Made by a program: the position numbers and the translations under genes
Notes under the pieces: generated by a model
What the model saw: only the letters and a program-made list of their open reading frames with translations
Databases searched by the model: none
Told to the model about the DNA's origin: nothing
From: Thermoflavifilum thermophilum
GTDB taxonomy: Bacteria > Bacteroidota > Bacteroidia > Chitinophagales > Chitinophagaceae
Direction: 5' to 3'
Assembly (NCBI RefSeq): GCF_900116565.1
Contig: NZ_FPCJ01000001.1
Location: forward strand, 930,001 to 994,000
Length of the DNA: 64,000 bases
In this document: piece by piece, positions 9,256 to 18,072 of the stretch
Layout of the letters: every line of letters starts with the position of its first letter
How positions within the stretch are numbered: position 1 is the first letter of the stretch

Positions 9256-10434
9256 ATGAGCCAGGAAGCGTATATTGTTGCCGGTTATCGAACAGCTGTA
9301 ACACGCGCCAAACGGGGCAAATTTCGTTTTGTACGTCCTGACGATCTTGCTGTTCGGCTGATTGAGGGCCTGCTGCAACACCTACCCCAGCTTGATCGTA
9401 AACTCATTGATGATGTCATTGTGGGGAATGCCGTTCCGGAAGCCGAGCAGGGCCTGCAAATCGGGCGGATGATTTCTGTCCGGGTGTTGGGTGAACAGGC
9501 TCCGGGTATGACGGTGAACCGCTACTGTGCATCCGGACTGGAAACCATTGCCATTGCCACGGCCAAAATCCGTTCGGGCATGGCCGAATGCATCATTGCC
9601 GGCGGCACGGAAAGCATGAGCTGGGTGCCCATGGGCGGATGGAAAACCGCACCGAGCTATGAAGTGGCTTCCGTGCATCCCGACTATTATCTCAGCATGG
9701 GCCTCACGGCTGAAGCCGTAGCGCGTGAATACCACATCAGCCGGGAAGACCAGGATCTGTTTGCCCTGCGCTCGCACCAGCGCGCTCTTTTTGCCCAACA
9801 ACAGGGCTATTTCCGGTCGGGTATTTATCCCATTACCATAGAACAGGTTAAAATCAATGAACAAGGCAAAAAAGAAACCGTAAGCTATGTGGTGGATCAG
9901 GATGAAGGACCCCGGTCCGATACTTCGCTGGAAGCCCTGGCCAAGCTCCCACCGGTATTTGCTGCAGGCGGTACGGTTACCGCGGGCAATTCATCTCAAA
10001 CCTCGGATGGGGCTGCTTTCGTGGTGGTCATGAGTGAAAAGCTTTGCCATCAGTTAGGCATTCAACCCATAGCCCGGTTGGTTTCCTGCGCAGTAGCCGG
10101 TGTGCCACCCCGGCTCATGGGCATAGGTCCGGTGGAAGCCGTTCCCAAAGCCTTGAAAATGGCTGGCAAGCAATTGTCCGATATCGATCTCATTGAACTG
10201 AACGAAGCCTTCGCCGCACAGTCATTAGCCGTGATCCGCCAGCTGGATATGGATCCGGAAAAAGTAAACATCAACGGAGGCGCTATTGCGCTGGGTCATC
10301 CCCTGGGATGCACCGGGTGCAAACTCACCGTCCAACTCCTGAACGACCTGCAACGTCTGAACAAAAAATACGGCATGGTTACAGCCTGCGTAGGTGGCGG
10401 GCAGGGAATAGCCGGCATATTTGAAAAATGCTAA
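9256..10434 (+). CDS. acetyl-CoA acyltransferase (thiolase, FadA-like)
   Basis: A 392-residue thiolase that cleaves 3-ketoacyl-CoA in beta-oxidation (or condenses acetyl-CoA). The nucleophilic Cys is C91 in NRYCASGLETI; the C-terminal catalytic His and Cys lie in GHPLGCTGCK and ACVGGGQGIAGIFE. Overall order and length fit the FadA/AtoB family; the N-terminal TAVTRAKRGKF pattern favours the degradative acyltransferase group. No fadB partner is adjacent, and it is a single-gene unit on plus with its own promoter element. Confidence 0.92.
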   Translation: MSQEAYIVAGYRTAVTRAKRGKFRFVRPDDLAVRLIEGLLQHLPQLDRKLIDDVIVGNAVPEAEQGLQIGRMISVRVLGEQAPGMTVNRYCASGLETIAIATAKIRSGMAECIIAGGTESMSWVPMGGWKTAPSYEVASVHPDYYLSMGLTAEAVAREYHISREDQDLFALRSHQRALFAQQQGYFRSGIYPITIEQVKINEQGKKETVSYVVDQDEGPRSDTSLEALAKLPPVFAAGGTVTAGNSSQTSDGAAFVVVMSEKLCHQLGIQPIARLVSCAVAGVPPRLMGIGPVEAVPKALKMAGKQLSDIDLIELNEAFAAQSLAVIRQLDMDPEKVNINGGAIALGHPLGCTGCKLTVQLLNDLQRLNKKYGMVTACVGGGQGIAGIFEKC

Positions 10435-10471
10435 ATATTACTGGTTGCGCGCATTATCTGAAATATAAACT

Positions 10472-10479
10472 TAGTTTTG
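10472..10479 (+). promoter_or_regulatory. -7 promoter element before the small His-rich protein (TAGTTTTG)
   Basis: TAnnTTTG match ending 16 nt before the ATG at 10496. Confidence 0.45.
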
Positions 10480-10495
10480 CCATCTATTTTTTGAT

Positions 10496-10852
10496 ATGCC
10501 AGTTTATTCGGCTCATCACACATCCCGAATCCGTCTGCTGCTTAGCACCTGGCTGTTAAGCATTTTTCTCTATAGTTCCGCTCCCCGCATTCTGCTCCAT
10601 GAAATCTTTGCCAATCACGATGATACTATTGACCTGCCCATCGGAAATCAGTATCACGTAAGCCCCCAACACATCCATTGCGCTTTCATGCATATTCATC
10701 TGGCTCCCTATATCCCCGTGAGTAGTCCTCCTTTGCCCGTGGTGAGCTGTTTTTTCAACAATGTAACAATCTTTGCCCCTTTATTCCCTATCCTTTCTCC
10801 TAACCCCCACACATTTTTGCGAGCTCCACCCGTTTGCTTCGCACTTTCCTGA
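10496..10852 (+). CDS. small exported His-rich protein, unknown function
   Basis: A 118-residue protein with an N-terminal hydrophobic segment (about residues 13-28) typical of export. It then has His-rich patches: LLHEIFANHDD (about 33-43) and SPQHIHCAFMHIHLAPY (about 56-72), and a C-terminal FLRAPP motif. This pattern recalls short Bacteroidota proteins found just upstream of TonB receptors; I recall the pattern but cannot name a family. It is 91 bp upstream of, and co-directional with, the TonB receptor, and preceded by a -7 element. The His/Cys content suggests metal binding, as an inference. Without it the 509-bp stretch 10435-10943 would be empty. Confidence 0.6.
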   Translation: MPVYSAHHTSRIRLLLSTWLLSIFLYSSAPRILLHEIFANHDDTIDLPIGNQYHVSPQHIHCAFMHIHLAPYIPVSSPPLPVVSCFFNNVTIFAPLFPILSPNPHTFLRAPPVCFALS

Positions 10853-10943
10853 TTACTCAAGTCATTCATTACTCCAGCTTTAGTTCACATCAAGATTATT
10901 GACAGTCAGAAGTTATTTTAATGCATAAAAATCATTTAATTAC

Positions 10944-13448
10944 ATGAAAATTATTTTAATATTTAAACATTTGATTACCTTCCAGGCTGTTTTGTTATGC
11001 TTATCCGCAGTGTTCATCTGCTCCGGCACTGCACGGGGCAAATCACTTCAAGAATACACCCTCACCGGAACTGTAATTGATTCATCTACCCATCAACCGC
11101 TGGCTGGAGCCACCGTTTTTATTCCTGACCTGCGCACGGGCACTATTTGCGACTCTGCAGGTCGTTATACGATTAATCACCTTCCTGCGGGTGACTATCT
11201 GGTTGAGGTACGTTTTATCGGCTACCGGACAGTTTCCCGGGAGGTACGTCTCCGCCAAAAAATCACAGTACTGAATTTTACCCTTTCACCCTCATTGATT
11301 GAGCAAAATGAGGTGGTAATCACAGGCCAGTCGCGGGCCACTTCCATCCGCAACACGCCCATTCCGGTGCTGGCTATTGGCCATCGATATCTTCAGGAAA
11401 ATCTGGGTACTAATATCATCAGCAGCCTTACGAAGATTCCTGGCATCAGCGCTGTATCAACCGGGCCGAATGTGGCCAAGCCATTTATACGCGGGCTTGG
11501 ATATAACCGCATCCTGACCCTTTATGATGGGCAAAGGCAGGAAGATCAGCAATGGGGCGATGAACATGGTATAGCGGTGGATGAATATAGCATTGACAGA
11601 GTGGAGGTCATTAAGGGGCCTGCAAGCCTTACCTATGGCTCAGACGCACTGGCCGGAGTGATTAATCTGATTCCTACACAACCTGCCCCGGAAGGCCATA
11701 CGATGGGAAGTTTTTTGAATGAATATCAGACTAACAATAACCTCATTGGCCATTCACTGATGTTTTCCGGCAATCATCACGGCCTGGGATGGGTCGCGAG
11801 GGGTTCGCATAAAATGGCTAAAGACTACCGGAATAAAGTAGATGGTCGGGTTTATGCTACCAATTTCCAGGAGACGGATTTTACTGCCTCGCTCAGCAAG
11901 ACTTTTTCCTGGGGATCTTCCCATGTGGATCTGACCTATTTTGATGATTTACAGGGCATCCCCGATGGAAGCCGGGATTCAGCTACCCGCCGGTTTACCA
12001 AGCAGATTACGGAAGCCGATACTTTCCGGCCCATTGTGCCGGCATCGGAGCTAAACAACTATCGGTTGCCCGTATTGCATCAGCACATCCAGCACAGCCG
12101 CATTTACTGGGCTAACAGCATCAATATTGGACAGTCGGAGCTTCAAGTGAATCTGGGTTTCGAACAAAATGTGCGACGGGAATACAGCCATCCGCAATAC
12201 CCTTCCATTCCGGGGCTGTATATGATCCTGAATACATTTACCTACGATTTGAAATATAACCTGCATGGGCCTGCTGGCTGGCAAACCACCTTTGGATTAA
12301 ACGGCATGTATCAGCACGACAACGTTACCAAAGGCACGGAATTCATTATTCCCAGCTACCGGGAGCTGGACGGTGGCTTGTTTGCCATGACGCAGAAAAC
12401 CTGGAACCAATGGACTGTGATGGGTGGGCTGCGCCTGGATCACCGCAATTTCCACCAGGATGCCCTTTATACGTTTCCCAATCCGGTTACCGGATTTGAC
12501 CAGGCATCCCCTCAGCCTGTCTCTCCCGGACAAATGCCAGAATTTGCAAAAGCCCACTATACATATTCTGGCCTGACCGGAAGCCTGGGTATCTCGTATC
12601 GGATTACCCCGCAATTTACTCTGAAAGCCAATCTGGCAAGAGGCTACCGGGCACCCAACATCGTTGAGCTATCTGCCAATGGGGTTCACCCTGGCACAGA
12701 TATTTACCAGATTGGCAACAACCACTTTAAGCCCGAATTCAGCCAGGAAGAAGACTTAGGGCTATCTTTTGCTTCTGAACACGTATCGGTAGATCTAAGC
12801 CTGTTCAACAACGACATTCAGCATTACATCTACAATGCCAAAGTGCTGAACAGCGAAGGGCAGGATTCTGTAATTGTACCCGGAAACCAAACCTTTATGT
12901 TTCGCCAGGGTCATGCCCGGCTTTACGGTGGTGAATTTCATATAGACATACATCCTCACCCGCTCGACTGGCTGCATGTGGAAAGCAGCCTATCCACAGT
13001 TACCGGACTTAACCTGGACGCAAGCCAGATGAAATTCGGCGGAGACAGCGCCCGATACCTGCCCTTTATCCCACCTTTGCATGGGCTCACAGAGATCCGG
13101 GCCAACATTCGCTGGAAACATTTGCCTTTGAAAAATACCTATCTGGCAGCCCAGGCCGAGTATTACGCCACCCAAAACCATGTGATGCTGGCCTACAACA
13201 CGGAAACGCCTACACCCGGATATACGTTGTTTAATGTGCTGATGGGCACCGAACTGGTGAATCATAAAGGCAAACCCTACCTGCAACTCGCCCTGTTTGC
13301 CGATAATATTTTCAATAGACTTTACCAGAATCACCTCAGCAGGCTGAAATATATGGAACCCTATCCCGATGATCCCCGGCCATATCATGGCATTTACAAC
13401 ATGGGACGAAATATTGGTATTCGCGCTACCATCCCCTTCTCGCTGTAA
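10944..13448 (+). CDS. TonB-dependent outer-membrane receptor with carboxypeptidase-like regulatory domain
   Basis: An 834-residue receptor. After a signal peptide (about 1-33) comes a CarboxypepD_reg-like domain (about 38-125, LTGTVIDSSTHQPLAGATV), then the plug (about 130-250, with RGLGYNRILTLYDGQRQEDQQWGDEHG and VEVIKGPASLTYGSDALAGVINL), then a beta-barrel ending in RATIPFSL. It is a stand-alone receptor without SusD. The DGxRQExQQWGDEHG plug motif and the His-rich small gene upstream hint at a metal or small-ligand substrate rather than glycan, but this is an inference. A strong terminator follows at 13470. Confidence 0.93.
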   Translation: MKIILIFKHLITFQAVLLCLSAVFICSGTARGKSLQEYTLTGTVIDSSTHQPLAGATVFIPDLRTGTICDSAGRYTINHLPAGDYLVEVRFIGYRTVSREVRLRQKITVLNFTLSPSLIEQNEVVITGQSRATSIRNTPIPVLAIGHRYLQENLGTNIISSLTKIPGISAVSTGPNVAKPFIRGLGYNRILTLYDGQRQEDQQWGDEHGIAVDEYSIDRVEVIKGPASLTYGSDALAGVINLIPTQPAPEGHTMGSFLNEYQTNNNLIGHSLMFSGNHHGLGWVARGSHKMAKDYRNKVDGRVYATNFQETDFTASLSKTFSWGSSHVDLTYFDDLQGIPDGSRDSATRRFTKQITEADTFRPIVPASELNNYRLPVLHQHIQHSRIYWANSINIGQSELQVNLGFEQNVRREYSHPQYPSIPGLYMILNTFTYDLKYNLHGPAGWQTTFGLNGMYQHDNVTKGTEFIIPSYRELDGGLFAMTQKTWNQWTVMGGLRLDHRNFHQDALYTFPNPVTGFDQASPQPVSPGQMPEFAKAHYTYSGLTGSLGISYRITPQFTLKANLARGYRAPNIVELSANGVHPGTDIYQIGNNHFKPEFSQEEDLGLSFASEHVSVDLSLFNNDIQHYIYNAKVLNSEGQDSVIVPGNQTFMFRQGHARLYGGEFHIDIHPHPLDWLHVESSLSTVTGLNLDASQMKFGGDSARYLPFIPPLHGLTEIRANIRWKHLPLKNTYLAAQAEYYATQNHVMLAYNTETPTPGYTLFNVLMGTELVNHKGKPYLQLALFADNIFNRLYQNHLSRLKYMEPYPDDPRPYHGIYNMGRNIGIRATIPFSL

Positions 13449-13469
13449 ATGCATATCCGATAATTTCTC

Positions 13470-13506
13470 CAGGCTGTCCCTGCTTGCAGCGGACAGCCTG
13501 ATTTTT
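13470..13506 (+). terminator. rho-independent terminator after the TonB receptor
   Basis: Perfect 10-bp stem CAGGCTGTCC / GGACAGCCTG (13470-13479 and 13491-13500) with an 11-nt loop, followed by ATTTTTC. It separates the TonB receptor from atpG. Confidence 0.85.
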
Positions 13507-13529
13507 CGGCTGACTACTCAAAAACTTCT

Positions 13530-13537
13530 TACCTTTG
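13530..13537 (+). promoter_or_regulatory. -7 promoter element of atpG (TACCTTTG)
   Basis: TAnnTTTG match 22 nt before the atpG ATG and downstream of the terminator, so atpG appears to have its own promoter. Confidence 0.55.
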
Positions 13538-13559
13538 CGGGCCAGTAAGCCAGAAAACT

Positions 13560-14441
13560 ATGCCAGGCAAACTCAAGGAAGTCCGCAATCGGATAAAATC
13601 GGTTCAATCGACCCAGCAAATCACCAAAGCCATGAAAATGGTGAGCGCCGCCAAGTTGCGCCGTGCTCAGGATGCCATTATCCAGATGCGACCTTATGCC
13701 CGCAAATTGCAGGAATTGTTGCAGCATATTGTGCAAAACTATCAGGGCGATGCGGGCAGAAAGTATATCACGAAACGGCCGGTCGAAAAAGTGCTCATCG
13801 TGGTGATTACCTCTGATAGGGGCCTGTGCGGAGCCTATAATGCCAACCTCATCCGCCTGGCAAAACAGCTGATTGCCGAAAAATATGCGGCCCAGCAGGC
13901 TCACGGGAATGTTTATGTAATGCCTATCGGAAAAAAAGGATACGATCATTTCGTAAAATACCGCTTCCAGGTTATCCCTGACCATTGGCGGTTGTTCCAT
14001 GAACTCAATTTTGAATCGGTGCGTCAGGCAGCCCAAACAGCTGTTCAGGGATTCCTGAGCCATCGTTGGGATGTGGTGGAGCTGATATACAGCGAATTCA
14101 AAAATGCTGCTTCCCAACGCTTGGTGGTGGAGCGCTTTTTGCCTGTGGAACCCGCACAGGCCCAGCAATCCCAGACTCATACCAACTTTCTGTTCGAACC
14201 CAACGAAGATCAGCTCATTGAGGAACTGATTCCGAAGATTCTGAACACTCAATTTTTCAAAGCTGTACTTGATGCACATGCATCAGAACATGGCGCGCGC
14301 ATGACTGCCATGGATAAGGCTACCGAGAATGCCACTGAAATCCTTAAAACGCTGCGCATTAGCTACAACAGGGCTCGCCAGGCAGCCATCACAACCGAAT
14401 TGACCGAAATCGTCAGCGGAGCAGCAGCTCTGAAAGGATAA
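13560..14441 (+). CDS. atpG: F-type ATP synthase gamma subunit
   Basis: A 293-residue central-stalk subunit of F1. The N-terminal coiled-coil helix (MPGKLKEVRNRIKSVQSTQQ, ITKAMKMVSAAKLRRAQ) and the C-terminal helix (ENATEILKTLRISYNRARQAAITTELTEI) are the conserved parts that form the rotor shaft. The middle Rossmann-like region (VLIVVITSDRGLCGAYN) is also typical. No other atp gene is in the window: it is flanked by a terminator upstream and scpB downstream, which is unusual because gamma is normally encoded between alpha and beta, or directly after alpha in split operons. Confidence 0.96.
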   Translation: MPGKLKEVRNRIKSVQSTQQITKAMKMVSAAKLRRAQDAIIQMRPYARKLQELLQHIVQNYQGDAGRKYITKRPVEKVLIVVITSDRGLCGAYNANLIRLAKQLIAEKYAAQQAHGNVYVMPIGKKGYDHFVKYRFQVIPDHWRLFHELNFESVRQAAQTAVQGFLSHRWDVVELIYSEFKNAASQRLVVERFLPVEPAQAQQSQTHTNFLFEPNEDQLIEELIPKILNTQFFKAVLDAHASEHGARMTAMDKATENATEILKTLRISYNRARQAAITTELTEIVSGAAALKG

Positions 14442-14492
14442 TTTGTCCACCTCAGGTGCATATCTTCTGCAGCTGATTTTGTCAAAAGCCTG

Positions 14493-14500
14493 TAGATTTG
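14493..14500 (+). promoter_or_regulatory. possible -7 promoter element of scpB (TAGATTTG)
   Basis: TAnnTTTG match about 74 nt before the scpB ATG; weaker case because of the long leader it implies. Confidence 0.35.
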
Positions 14501-14574
14501 AAAAATATTCTGTATCAGCTGGCATCAGGCATCCTGGCTGATTCACATGGTTTGAACGGAAATCCTTACTGCAG

Positions 14575-15273
14575 ATGGAATTAATGGAATTGATCCCGCA
14601 TGTGGAAGCACTGATTTTTGCAGCAGATCATCCACTGACTGTATCTGAAATCACCACTCTTGTCAATAAAGCTTTTGGCTTCCTGGATCATATGATTCCG
14701 GAAGATCAGGTGGAAGCCGCCATACAGGCTGTGGTAGAAAAATATGCCGATGAAAATTTTCCGTTTGAAGTAAAATACAGAGGAGGAGGTTATCAATTCC
14801 TCACGAAAAAAAATTATTTTAAAACGGTTGCCCAGCTGAATGGTGATAAATTCCTGAAACGACTTTCCCCGGCAGCTTTGGAGACCCTGGCTATCATTGC
14901 CTACCGGCAACCCGTATCCAAAGCCGAAATTGAATACATTCGCGGTGTGAACGCGGATTATGCCATTCAAAAATTACTGGAAAAAGAATTGATTGTGATT
15001 TCGGGGCGCAGCGAAGATCAGCCTGGCAAGCCCTTGCTGTACTCCACATCGCGGTTGTTTATGGATTATTTCGGATTAAACGGACCAGAAGATCTGCCAC
15101 CCCTGCAGGAATTCAGCGATGATACCCTGATGAAGGATTTCCGTTTGCAGGATGATACCCCTTCCCAAACACAAGATACAACTTACATCGTAAGTGAAGA
15201 TGGAACCCTGCAACCCGTTCCCCAACAAGATGATGAACAAGCGTCGGAAAATTCCGCAGCCGAAGATGTATAA
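14575..15273 (+). CDS. scpB: segregation and condensation protein B
   Basis: A 232-residue ScpB, the winged-helix kleisin partner of the SMC-ScpAB chromosome condensation complex. Conserved segments are VEALIFAADHPLTVSEI at the N-terminus and RLSPAALETLAIIAYRQPVSKAEIEYIRGVN in the second winged helix. The C-terminal 45 or so residues are acidic and low in complexity, as in other Bacteroidota members. Neither scpA nor smc is adjacent. It converges with the histidine kinase gene at 15305. Confidence 0.95.
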   Translation: MELMELIPHVEALIFAADHPLTVSEITTLVNKAFGFLDHMIPEDQVEAAIQAVVEKYADENFPFEVKYRGGGYQFLTKKNYFKTVAQLNGDKFLKRLSPAALETLAIIAYRQPVSKAEIEYIRGVNADYAIQKLLEKELIVISGRSEDQPGKPLLYSTSRLFMDYFGLNGPEDLPPLQEFSDDTLMKDFRLQDDTPSQTQDTTYIVSEDGTLQPVPQQDDEQASENSAAEDV

Positions 15274-15304
15274 ATATCTGAGCAGATTTCCTCACAACAC
15301 GCCA

Positions 15305-16621
15305 TCATTCCTGCAGCATGGGGGATGTAATCCGATCCTCGATCCGCACCGGTTGAAAATGCAGTTCAAATACATGCCAGGGAGCAGTATATTGATAATG
15401 AATCTGCATGCCTGATGTGCGACAGATTTCCCGAACAATAGACAACCCCAACCCATTGCCCTGTTCAGGATGACTTCTCGTGCGATACCGGTTGAATACA
15501 TCTTCTTCCAGTGGCTGAGCGATCCCTGTATTCCTGATGCACAATCTATCGGACATGAGCTCAATTTCAATGTCCCCATTTTCAATATTATGTCTGACAG
15601 CGTTGGATAACAGATTGCTGATCAACACATCAGCCAGGAAAGGATGCATGCGTACCACCGGACAGGCATGAACCTGATAATGCAACCGCAAACCACGCGC
15701 TTCTATCAATGGTTCAATAAGCAGCAAATTCTTTTGAATCAATTCGCTGAAATCAATATCGGCAATTTCTTCAAACTGACGATGCTCGATGCGGGTAAGC
15801 AAAAGCAGGCTTTTGCTGATACGTGATAACCTGCGAACAGCCTGATGAATATATTGCAACTGTTCTGCATGGGCAGCTTTCAGATATTTATCCTGCAGCA
15901 AGCAATCTATCTGTGATTGAATAATGGACAGAGGCGTTTGCATTTCATGAGCCATGTTTTCTGTAAACTCTTTTTCATGCTGATAGGTGGTTACAATATG
16001 TGTTGTAAGTTGATTCAGCGTTTGGTTCAATTCACGGAATTCCTGAATGGGTTCCTGTTCCGGAAGCTGAAGCGCATGTTGCTGATTCAGTTGAAACTGT
16101 TTTAATTGCTTTAGTGCAAGATAAAAAGGTTGCCAAAGCCTTCTCGACTGTATGCGACTCAACATAATCCAGCCGATAAACAGCAAAGCCCATAGCACTG
16201 CTATGGTTAGTACAAGGCTTTGAATCAAATCTTCGCTATCAATCAAAGATATGCGAATAAATACCTGATAATAATTACCGTTTGACGGAATTACAGACGA
16301 TAATACCCGATATGGAATTTGTTCATGGTTTAGTGGATTACGCACATATTCGGTATAAAACTGATCAGATCTTATTTCCTGCGGATGTTGAATGGGTTTG
16401 ATCATCACATTGGTTTGCCAGCTGGGCGCATGTGAAGCAGAAAAATCAAACTGATGTTGCTGGATTTGTTGCACTACCAGGTTCTTTTCATGCAAAAGCC
16501 ATTCATCGGCATCCTGAATAAACAGATAATGAATCAACAAGTAACACAGCGGTATGGCCACCAGCATCATGATACTGGCATAAATCACATACGTGCGTGT
16601 GGAACGGGTAAGCAGGTGCAT
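15305..16621 (-). CDS. sensor histidine kinase
   Basis: A 438-residue membrane kinase. TM1 is at about residues 11-34, a periplasmic sensor of about 100 residues follows, TM2 is at about 134-155, then a linker, the phosphoacceptor H225 in AHEMQTP, an N-box NLLSNAVRHN, and a G-box GNGLGLSIVREI. The ATG at 16621 leaves an 11-bp gap to the response regulator; an upstream TTG would overlap the regulator and add an unneeded extension. The signal is unknown; the periplasmic part has no motif I recognise. Confidence 0.93.
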   Translation of the reverse strand: MHLLTRSTRTYVIYASIMMLVAIPLCYLLIHYLFIQDADEWLLHEKNLVVQQIQQHQFDFSASHAPSWQTNVMIKPIQHPQEIRSDQFYTEYVRNPLNHEQIPYRVLSSVIPSNGNYYQVFIRISLIDSEDLIQSLVLTIAVLWALLFIGWIMLSRIQSRRLWQPFYLALKQLKQFQLNQQHALQLPEQEPIQEFRELNQTLNQLTTHIVTTYQHEKEFTENMAHEMQTPLSIIQSQIDCLLQDKYLKAAHAEQLQYIHQAVRRLSRISKSLLLLTRIEHRQFEEIADIDFSELIQKNLLLIEPLIEARGLRLHYQVHACPVVRMHPFLADVLISNLLSNAVRHNIENGDIEIELMSDRLCIRNTGIAQPLEEDVFNRYRTRSHPEQGNGLGLSIVREICRTSGMQIHYQYTAPWHVFELHFQPVRIEDRITSPMLQE

Positions 16622-16632
16622 AAAAAAGAAAA

Positions 16633-17307
16633 TCAGCAAATAAACCGATAACCAATTCCGTACACGGATTTGATGCAATCCGTACAACCTCTGTCGGCAA
16701 GTTTTTTCTTTAGATTCTTGACATGAGCATATACCAGATCAAAATCATCAAACCATTCTTGATGATCCTGGCAAAGGTGTTCGGCCAGTGCTTGCCTGGA
16801 AATAACCCGGTTTTTATTAGCCAGAAAAAACAGAAGCAGATCATATTCCTTACGGGTGAGATTGACAGGCTGGTCATTTACATATACTTCTCTACGCTCA
16901 AGATTCACACAGATTTCACCGGCTTTCAGCTCATTCATTCCCTGAAATTGTTTTCTTCGGATAATGGCATGCAGGCGCGCCGCAAGCTCGGCCATGTGAA
17001 AAGGCTTTGACAAATAATCATCTGCACCCAATTTTAAGCCCAGTATCCGATCATCCACATCACCTCTTGCTGATACCACAATCACACCTTCCTGTTTTTT
17101 ATCTTCCTTCAATATTTTCAGCAATGATAATCCGTCACCATCCGGCAGCATGATATCCAGCACAATGGCATCATAATCTGCTTCATCGAGCAAACGAAGT
17201 GCCCTTCGGAAATTGTCTGCTGATTCACACTGAAAGCCTGCAGTATTCAGATATTGCATCATGCTTTGCTGCAAGGCTTTTTCATCTTCAACGATTAGTA
17301 TTTTCAT
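16633..17307 (-). CDS. OmpR/PhoB-family response regulator
   Basis: A 224-residue two-domain regulator. The receiver has the acidic pair E7/D8, phosphoacceptor D51 (VLDIMLP) and the conserved Lys in SKPF; the C-terminal winged helix includes LTRKEYDLLLFFLANKNRVISRQ and ends KSVYGIGYRF. It is immediately upstream of its cognate kinase (11 bp) and 30 bp downstream of pnuC, so all three could share a transcript. Confidence 0.95.
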   Translation of the reverse strand: MKILIVEDEKALQQSMMQYLNTAGFQCESADNFRRALRLLDEADYDAIVLDIMLPDGDGLSLLKILKEDKKQEGVIVVSARGDVDDRILGLKLGADDYLSKPFHMAELAARLHAIIRRKQFQGMNELKAGEICVNLERREVYVNDQPVNLTRKEYDLLLFFLANKNRVISRQALAEHLCQDHQEWFDDFDLVYAHVKNLKKKLADRGCTDCIKSVYGIGYRFIC

Positions 17308-17337
17308 GGCTTTTGCAGTTAAGCCGTACTACCAAGT

Positions 17338-18003
17338 TCACTCCACATGCTGAAAACAATCTGAAACAGATACAAGCTTTTGCTGATGATATATCTTCTT
17401 CCAGGCCAAAAAACCCAACCATGCAATGATTACATAAAAAATATTCAGCCCGCAGAAAAGGTACAATTTCTTAATGTAAAACATAGGAATATCCACGGCA
17501 TCGGCTATCAGCAATGCAATCCAGTTTTCAATTTTCCTTCTGGCCAACAACCACATCCCGGTGGCCGCCATGGCCGAAGAAAACGAATCCAGCCCGGGCA
17601 CATTGTTAATGCGGTAATGTTTTAGCCAGAAATAAAGTCCTGTCCATAATGTGACAAACAACACTGCCGCAAATACATACTCCCTTCGCGATGCCCAGCT
17701 GACGGGCTCTTTGGGTTGCTGATCAACATCTTTCCGAGACCACATGTACCAGCCATATATGCTCATCACCAGGTAATACAGATTTAATGCTGCATCCGGA
17801 TAGAGCTTGTTTTGTTCTTCCACAAACAAAGAAATGCTGAATAAAATGCCTACAATACCTGTGGGATAAACCCAAATACTGTTGGCTCTTGCACACAATA
17901 CACTGATAACTGCGAAAATCACCGCCACCCACTCCTGCCAGGAAAGTTGCTGCCAGACGTGTGCAAAAAACGCTTCCACCTGTAATGCAAGTCCGTTCAT
18001 CAT
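17338..18003 (-). CDS. pnuC: PnuC-family nicotinamide riboside (or related vitamin) transporter
   Basis: A 221-residue integral membrane protein with about seven hydrophobic helices. Family marks are the segment WVYPTGIVGILFS and LYYLVMSIYGWYMW, which carries the substrate-stacking aromatic residues. PnuC moves nicotinamide riboside by facilitated diffusion; close relatives carry thiamine (PnuT) or riboflavin, and no riboswitch or biosynthetic neighbour is visible here to settle the substrate. The start can be either of two consecutive ATGs (18003 or 18000). A terminator of the upstream nifU-like gene lies just before it. Confidence 0.88.
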   Translation of the reverse strand: MMNGLALQVEAFFAHVWQQLSWQEWVAVIFAVISVLCARANSIWVYPTGIVGILFSISLFVEEQNKLYPDAALNLYYLVMSIYGWYMWSRKDVDQQPKEPVSWASRREYVFAAVLFVTLWTGLYFWLKHYRINNVPGLDSFSSAMAATGMWLLARRKIENWIALLIADAVDIPMFYIKKLYLFCGLNIFYVIIAWLGFLAWKKIYHQQKLVSVSDCFQHVE

Positions 18004-18006
18004 GCA

Positions 18007-18046
18007 AAGAATAAAAAATAGCGGATAACATGTAAGATATCCGCTA
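18007..18046 (-). terminator. rho-independent terminator of the NifU-like gene
   Basis: Minus-strand 9-bp stem (TAGCGGATA / TATCCGCTA at 18019-18027 and 18038-18046) with a 10-nt loop, followed on the minus strand by a T-rich run (ATTTTTTATTCTT less its first base). It ends only a few bases before the pnuC ATG. Confidence 0.8.
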
Positions 18047-18072
18047 CTTCATCCTGATTTAACATGTCTCTT

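Noticed and set aside
13518-14279. 253-codon minus-strand open frame
   Set aside because: Antisense to atpG; no recognisable domain.
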